DNA of 64,000 bases. It comes from Acidobacteriota bacterium (GTDB lineage Bacteria; Acidobacteriota; Blastocatellia; Pyrinomonadales; Pyrinomonadaceae). The DNA is taken from assembly GCA_003697135.1 (NCBI GenBank), contig RFGC01000043.1, forward strand, positions 50,283 through 114,282, read 5' to 3'. Shown here in pieces: positions 61,356-64,000 of the stretch. Each line of letters starts with the position of its first letter. The stretch's first letter is position 1. Below the pieces are notes generated by a model. That model saw nothing but the letters and a program-made list of their open reading frames with translations. It did not search any database and was not told where the DNA came from. The translations under genes were made by a program, and so were the position numbers.

Positions 61356-63068
61356 ATGAGAAAAGTTGCTTTGATTTTGTTTCTATGTTTGGTTTCGTTG
61401 CCTGTTCATTCTCAAGAAACAATTCAACCAACACCAAAAAAAGGTGTTCAACCCGAAAACTTATCCGATTTTCCGAGAGTTGCAGTTGACTTTCAAGCTG
61501 AAAAGAGACCTTTGCCAGATTTAGAAAGAATTGGTGTTGACGCGTTAAAGCAGCGGAATCTGACTGTGCAAGAAGCAATCATTTTGGCTTTGGAGAACAA
61601 TAAAGATATAGAAGTTTTGAAGCAAGACGTTAAGGGGGCAGAATTCGACTTAAAAGCGGCGCGCGGTATTTACGAGCCGCGTCTTACGGGACAAAGCTAT
61701 TTTGAACGCTCAAAAACTCCGAATGTAAGTATTTTCAGCAACATTCCGGCCACTGTAAACGAATCAGTCGTTAGTTCCGTAGGATTTCAGAGTTTCTTGC
61801 CGAAGTTCGGCACTGTCTTTAACGTCAACGTCAACAACCAGCGTGTAATAACGAATAATCCTATTTCGATTTTAAGCCCTCAGGAGAACACAAATCTAAG
61901 TTTCAGCTTCACGCAACCGCTCGTTCGAGGAAGAAAGTTCGATCAACAACGTCGAAGCATCGAGATAGCAAAGCGAAACTTAAGTTTGACAGATGCACAA
62001 TTTCGGCAAAAGACGATTGAAATAATAACAAATGTCCAAAAGGCTTACTGGGACTTGGTATTTGCTTTGAGAAACCTTCAAGTGCAGGTCGAAGCAGTTC
62101 GTGATGCAAAGCAACAGCTTGAACATAGCAAAAGGCTCGTTGAGCAAGGACAGCTCGCACCGATTGATATTGTTGCCGCAGAGACTCAAGTCGCGACTTT
62201 TGAGCAAGGCGTTTACGAGGCATTGAACTTAGTGCAGGTAACAGAAAATAATTTGAAGAACCTGATTGCAAAAGATAAAGATGATCCCATTTGGAATGAG
62301 TCGGTTGTGCCAATTGATCAAGTTGACTTGGAAGTGCCGAGAATAGCTTTGTCGGAGGCAATCCAAACTGCGCTTGAAAATCGTCCTGAACTTGAGCTTG
62401 CAAATTTGCAGCAAGAAATAAACTTAATTGACCAGAAATTCTACAAAGAGCAAGCAAAATCACAAATTGATTTGACAGCAACTTACATTGGGGCCGGTGT
62501 TGGTGGCAAAGAAAATCCGGGCTTTAGAACTCCTTTTCCGCTTCCCTGTCAAACTGCTCCTACTTCTCCCGCATGCCAACAGCAATTAGCGCTTTTGAAT
62601 TCTTTAACAGGAAGTTCCATAAATGATATTCTCGTTAACCGTTATCCGACCTTTCGTGTTGGGCTGACGATAAATTTGCCATTTTTCGGTAACAAAACAG
62701 CAAACGCGCAGCTTGGCAAAGCATTGGTTGAGGCTGAAAAAATACAAGCTCGGCGCGAGCAGCTGCAGCAGCTTATTCAAGCCGACGTGCGTAATGCTCT
62801 GCAAGTCCTGAAAACAGCCGAAGCACGACTTCGTTCTTCAGTCGTAGCAAGAGAAAACTCCCAAAAACAATACGACTCAGAAGTTAGAAAGCTAGATGCA
62901 GGACAATCTGATATTTACAAGGTTCTGGAAAGACAGACAGCTTTGACAATAGCAAAAGCCAATGAGCTAAAAGCACAAATAGAACTAAACAAAGCAATAG
63001 CCGATTTGCAACGTGCAATAGGAATTTCACTGAAAACGAACGGTGTTCAGGCGAGATTAAGAAAATAG
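61356..63068 (+). CDS. TolC-family outer-membrane efflux protein
   Basis: A 570-residue outer-membrane channel. The signal peptide (1-20, VHSQ) is followed by two long helical halves, with ALENNKDIEVLKQDVKGAEFDLKAARG in the first (helix starts about 70) and AIQTALENRPELELANLQQEI in the second. Such a pair of coiled-coil repeats is the TolC fold that spans the periplasm. A loop with two Cys (PLPCQTAPTSPACQ) is present near residue 400. It starts 24 bases after the RND pump and completes the tripartite system. Confidence 0.93.
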   Translation: MRKVALILFLCLVSLPVHSQETIQPTPKKGVQPENLSDFPRVAVDFQAEKRPLPDLERIGVDALKQRNLTVQEAIILALENNKDIEVLKQDVKGAEFDLKAARGIYEPRLTGQSYFERSKTPNVSIFSNIPATVNESVVSSVGFQSFLPKFGTVFNVNVNNQRVITNNPISILSPQENTNLSFSFTQPLVRGRKFDQQRRSIEIAKRNLSLTDAQFRQKTIEIITNVQKAYWDLVFALRNLQVQVEAVRDAKQQLEHSKRLVEQGQLAPIDIVAAETQVATFEQGVYEALNLVQVTENNLKNLIAKDKDDPIWNESVVPIDQVDLEVPRIALSEAIQTALENRPELELANLQQEINLIDQKFYKEQAKSQIDLTATYIGAGVGGKENPGFRTPFPLPCQTAPTSPACQQQLALLNSLTGSSINDILVNRYPTFRVGLTINLPFFGNKTANAQLGKALVEAEKIQARREQLQQLIQADVRNALQVLKTAEARLRSSVVARENSQKQYDSEVRKLDAGQSDIYKVLERQTALTIAKANELKAQIELNKAIADLQRAIGISLKTNGVQARLRK

Positions 63069-63156
63069 ACATAGCACTTAAGTTTTATTCCCAAGTACTT
63101 CTTGCCACTTTGTCCGTTAATTTGATACTGTAAAGCATAAGGAATTCAATCGCAAT

Positions 63157-63570
63157 ATGAGCGGAGTTTATTCTTCAAGAGCGCCTGAACCTGTTGGTTT
63201 GTATCCGCATGCAAGGCGAGTTGGGAATCTATTGTTTCTTTCAGGCGTTGGACCTAGAGAAAGAGGCACAAATAAAATTCCAGGTGTTGAGCTTGATGAG
63301 CAGGGAAACGTTATTTCCTACGATATTGAAGCGCAGTGTCATTCGGTTTTTAGAAATGTCCGATACATTCTGGAAGAAGCAGGCTCAAAGTGGGAGAACA
63401 TTGTTGATGTAACGGTTTTTCTAACAAACATGAAAAAAGATTTTCCGGCGTTCAACAGGATTTATGCCGAATACTTCAAAGACAATCAACCCTGTCGAAC
63501 AACCGTAGAAGTTGGCGCATTGCCAACTCCGATTGCGATTGAACTAAAGGTAATCGCAACCATTGATTGA
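63157..63570 (+). CDS. RidA/YjgF-family protein (enamine/imine deaminase type)
   Basis: A 137-residue member of the RidA superfamily. The fold order is clear: GLYPHARRVGNLLFLSGVGP, a helix SVFRNVRYILEEAGS, VDVTVFLTNMKKDF and the final TTVEVGALPTP, with RTTVEVG holding the conserved Arg that binds the carboxylate. A KIPGVELDEQGN insert and the SGVGPRERG stretch resemble 2-aminomuconate deaminase-like members rather than classical RidA. It removes reactive imines or acts in a catabolic deamination. It lies 88 bases after the TolC-like gene. Confidence 0.88.
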   Translation: MSGVYSSRAPEPVGLYPHARRVGNLLFLSGVGPRERGTNKIPGVELDEQGNVISYDIEAQCHSVFRNVRYILEEAGSKWENIVDVTVFLTNMKKDFPAFNRIYAEYFKDNQPCRTTVEVGALPTPIAIELKVIATID

Positions 63571-63572
63571 AT

Positions 63573-64000
63573 CTAGAAACTCTTTCTAGGCATAGCCACG
63601 AAGTCGAGGTTGTCAATATCCTCCATCACGACAACGGCTTGAGGCATGAACTCATAGCGTTTGGATTCGACTCTGAAGATATAAAGCTCGCCTACTTGAA
63701 CATCTTCAAATCTGTAGTATCCGAAATGAGTCGTCATGACGGTTCGGCTGTTGCCTTTCGAGTCTGTCATGACAACTCTGGCATTCATCAAACCTCTTCC
63801 GTCAGGTGTCATTACCCTGCCTCGAACCGTAACACTTGCGGCTGTCGGTGGAAAAAAATTCACCCAAAACCCACCAACCTGAGTGTAAACATAAGGCGAA
63901 CTTATCATGTTCTGTCCTGCCGCAGATTGACCCGCCGTTCCATCAACAGCGAAGTTTCCTCCAGCAGAATTCTGCAACCCTCCATTTGCCGTAACCGACT
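63573..64000 (-). CDS. Carboxypeptidase-regulatory-domain surface protein (C-terminus, cut by right edge)
   Basis: The last 142 codons of a larger protein whose start lies outside the window; the frame stays open to base 64000. The visible part has a glycine-rich, S/N-rich stretch (SVTANGG, NSAGGNFAVDGT), a short linker and one carboxypeptidase-regulatory beta-sandwich with GRVMTPDGRGLMNARVVM and YYRFEDVQVGELYIFRV. Such sandwiches end many exported proteins in Acidobacteriota and Bacteroidota. The two genes meet convergently: the RidA stop at 63570 is two bases from this stop. Confidence 0.75.
   Translation of the reverse strand, partial: SVTANGGLQNSAGGNFAVDGTAGQSAAGQNMISSPYVYTQVGGFWVNFFPPTAASVTVRGRVMTPDGRGLMNARVVMTDSKGNSRTVMTTHFGYYRFEDVQVGELYIFRVESKRYEFMPQAVVVMEDIDNLDFVAMPRKSF

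Noticed and set aside
61909..62481. 190-codon minus-strand frame opposite the TolC-like gene
   Set aside because: A shadow frame; the plus strand has signal peptide, family pattern and operon context.

Overview
The window is a 64 kb piece of a bacterial chromosome: AT-rich, densely coding, with short intergenic gaps and no recognisable phage, transposon or CRISPR array. The organism is most likely a Gram-negative bacterium of the Acidobacteriota (perhaps a Blastocatellia-like, possibly thermophilic lineage). The reasons are an Oar-type TonB-dependent receptor with an N-terminal carboxypeptidase-regulatory domain, glycine-zipper and carboxypeptidase-regulatory surface proteins, an RND-TolC efflux system, a Wza-like export protein, and a radical-SAM protein resembling tetraether / membrane-spanning-lipid synthases. 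The phylum is inferred, not proven by a marker gene here.

Layout. 1-6107 (mostly minus): the start of a PilX-like pilus gene, a PP2C phosphatase, a cystathionine gamma-synthase-type enzyme and a YbbA/YbbP-like ABC exporter, divergent from a TesA-like lipoprotein esterase. 6976-13398 (plus): a carboxyltransferase subunit, an APC permease behind a perfect hairpin, and an overlapping glycosyltransferase / cupin / glycosidase operon. 13518-17472: a polyamine operon (arginine decarboxylase, deoxyhypusine-synthase-like protein, agmatinase). 17649-19035 (minus): a glycine-zipper protein and an FtsB-like protein, separated by a GC-rich structured element. 19403-21597: the radical-SAM gene behind a textbook sigma-54 promoter and an upstream palindrome. 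21726-27985: a large HEAT-like exported protein, then rpsU-surE-pcm-dedA. 28164-32555: tRNA-Pro, an NTF2-like protein and two secreted nucleases in tandem. 32563-34685 (minus): msrB, a DUF2085 protein and glpX.

34969-44007 (plus): a 7Fe ferredoxin, ndk, a repeat-rich DUF4190 protein, an orphan NuoI-like ferredoxin, an SDR, a cAMP-phosphodiesterase-like MBL protein, small unknown proteins and an aldehyde dehydrogenase. 44098-46582 (minus): a secreted matrixin-like protease, a small membrane protein and a Wza-like protein. 46702-50081: an orphan SucD-like protein and a large TPR protein, convergent on a shared hairpin. 50308-52230: three TTAACT-type repeats in front of a PhoB/PhoR-like two-component pair. 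52230-52614: a repeat-bearing non-coding stretch with two terminators. 52614-55937 (minus): the TonB-dependent receptor. 56117-63068: a TetR regulator with its probable operator, then the adaptor, RND pump and TolC genes. 63157-64000: a RidA-family protein and the C-terminus of a carboxypeptidase-regulatory protein cut by the right edge.

Most interesting: the sigma-54-controlled candidate lipid-crosslinking radical-SAM enzyme, the speA/DHS-like/speB operon, the Pho-box-like array before the two-component system, the structured element at 18534-18684, and the hairpin that overlaps the only ribosome-binding site of the APC permease.
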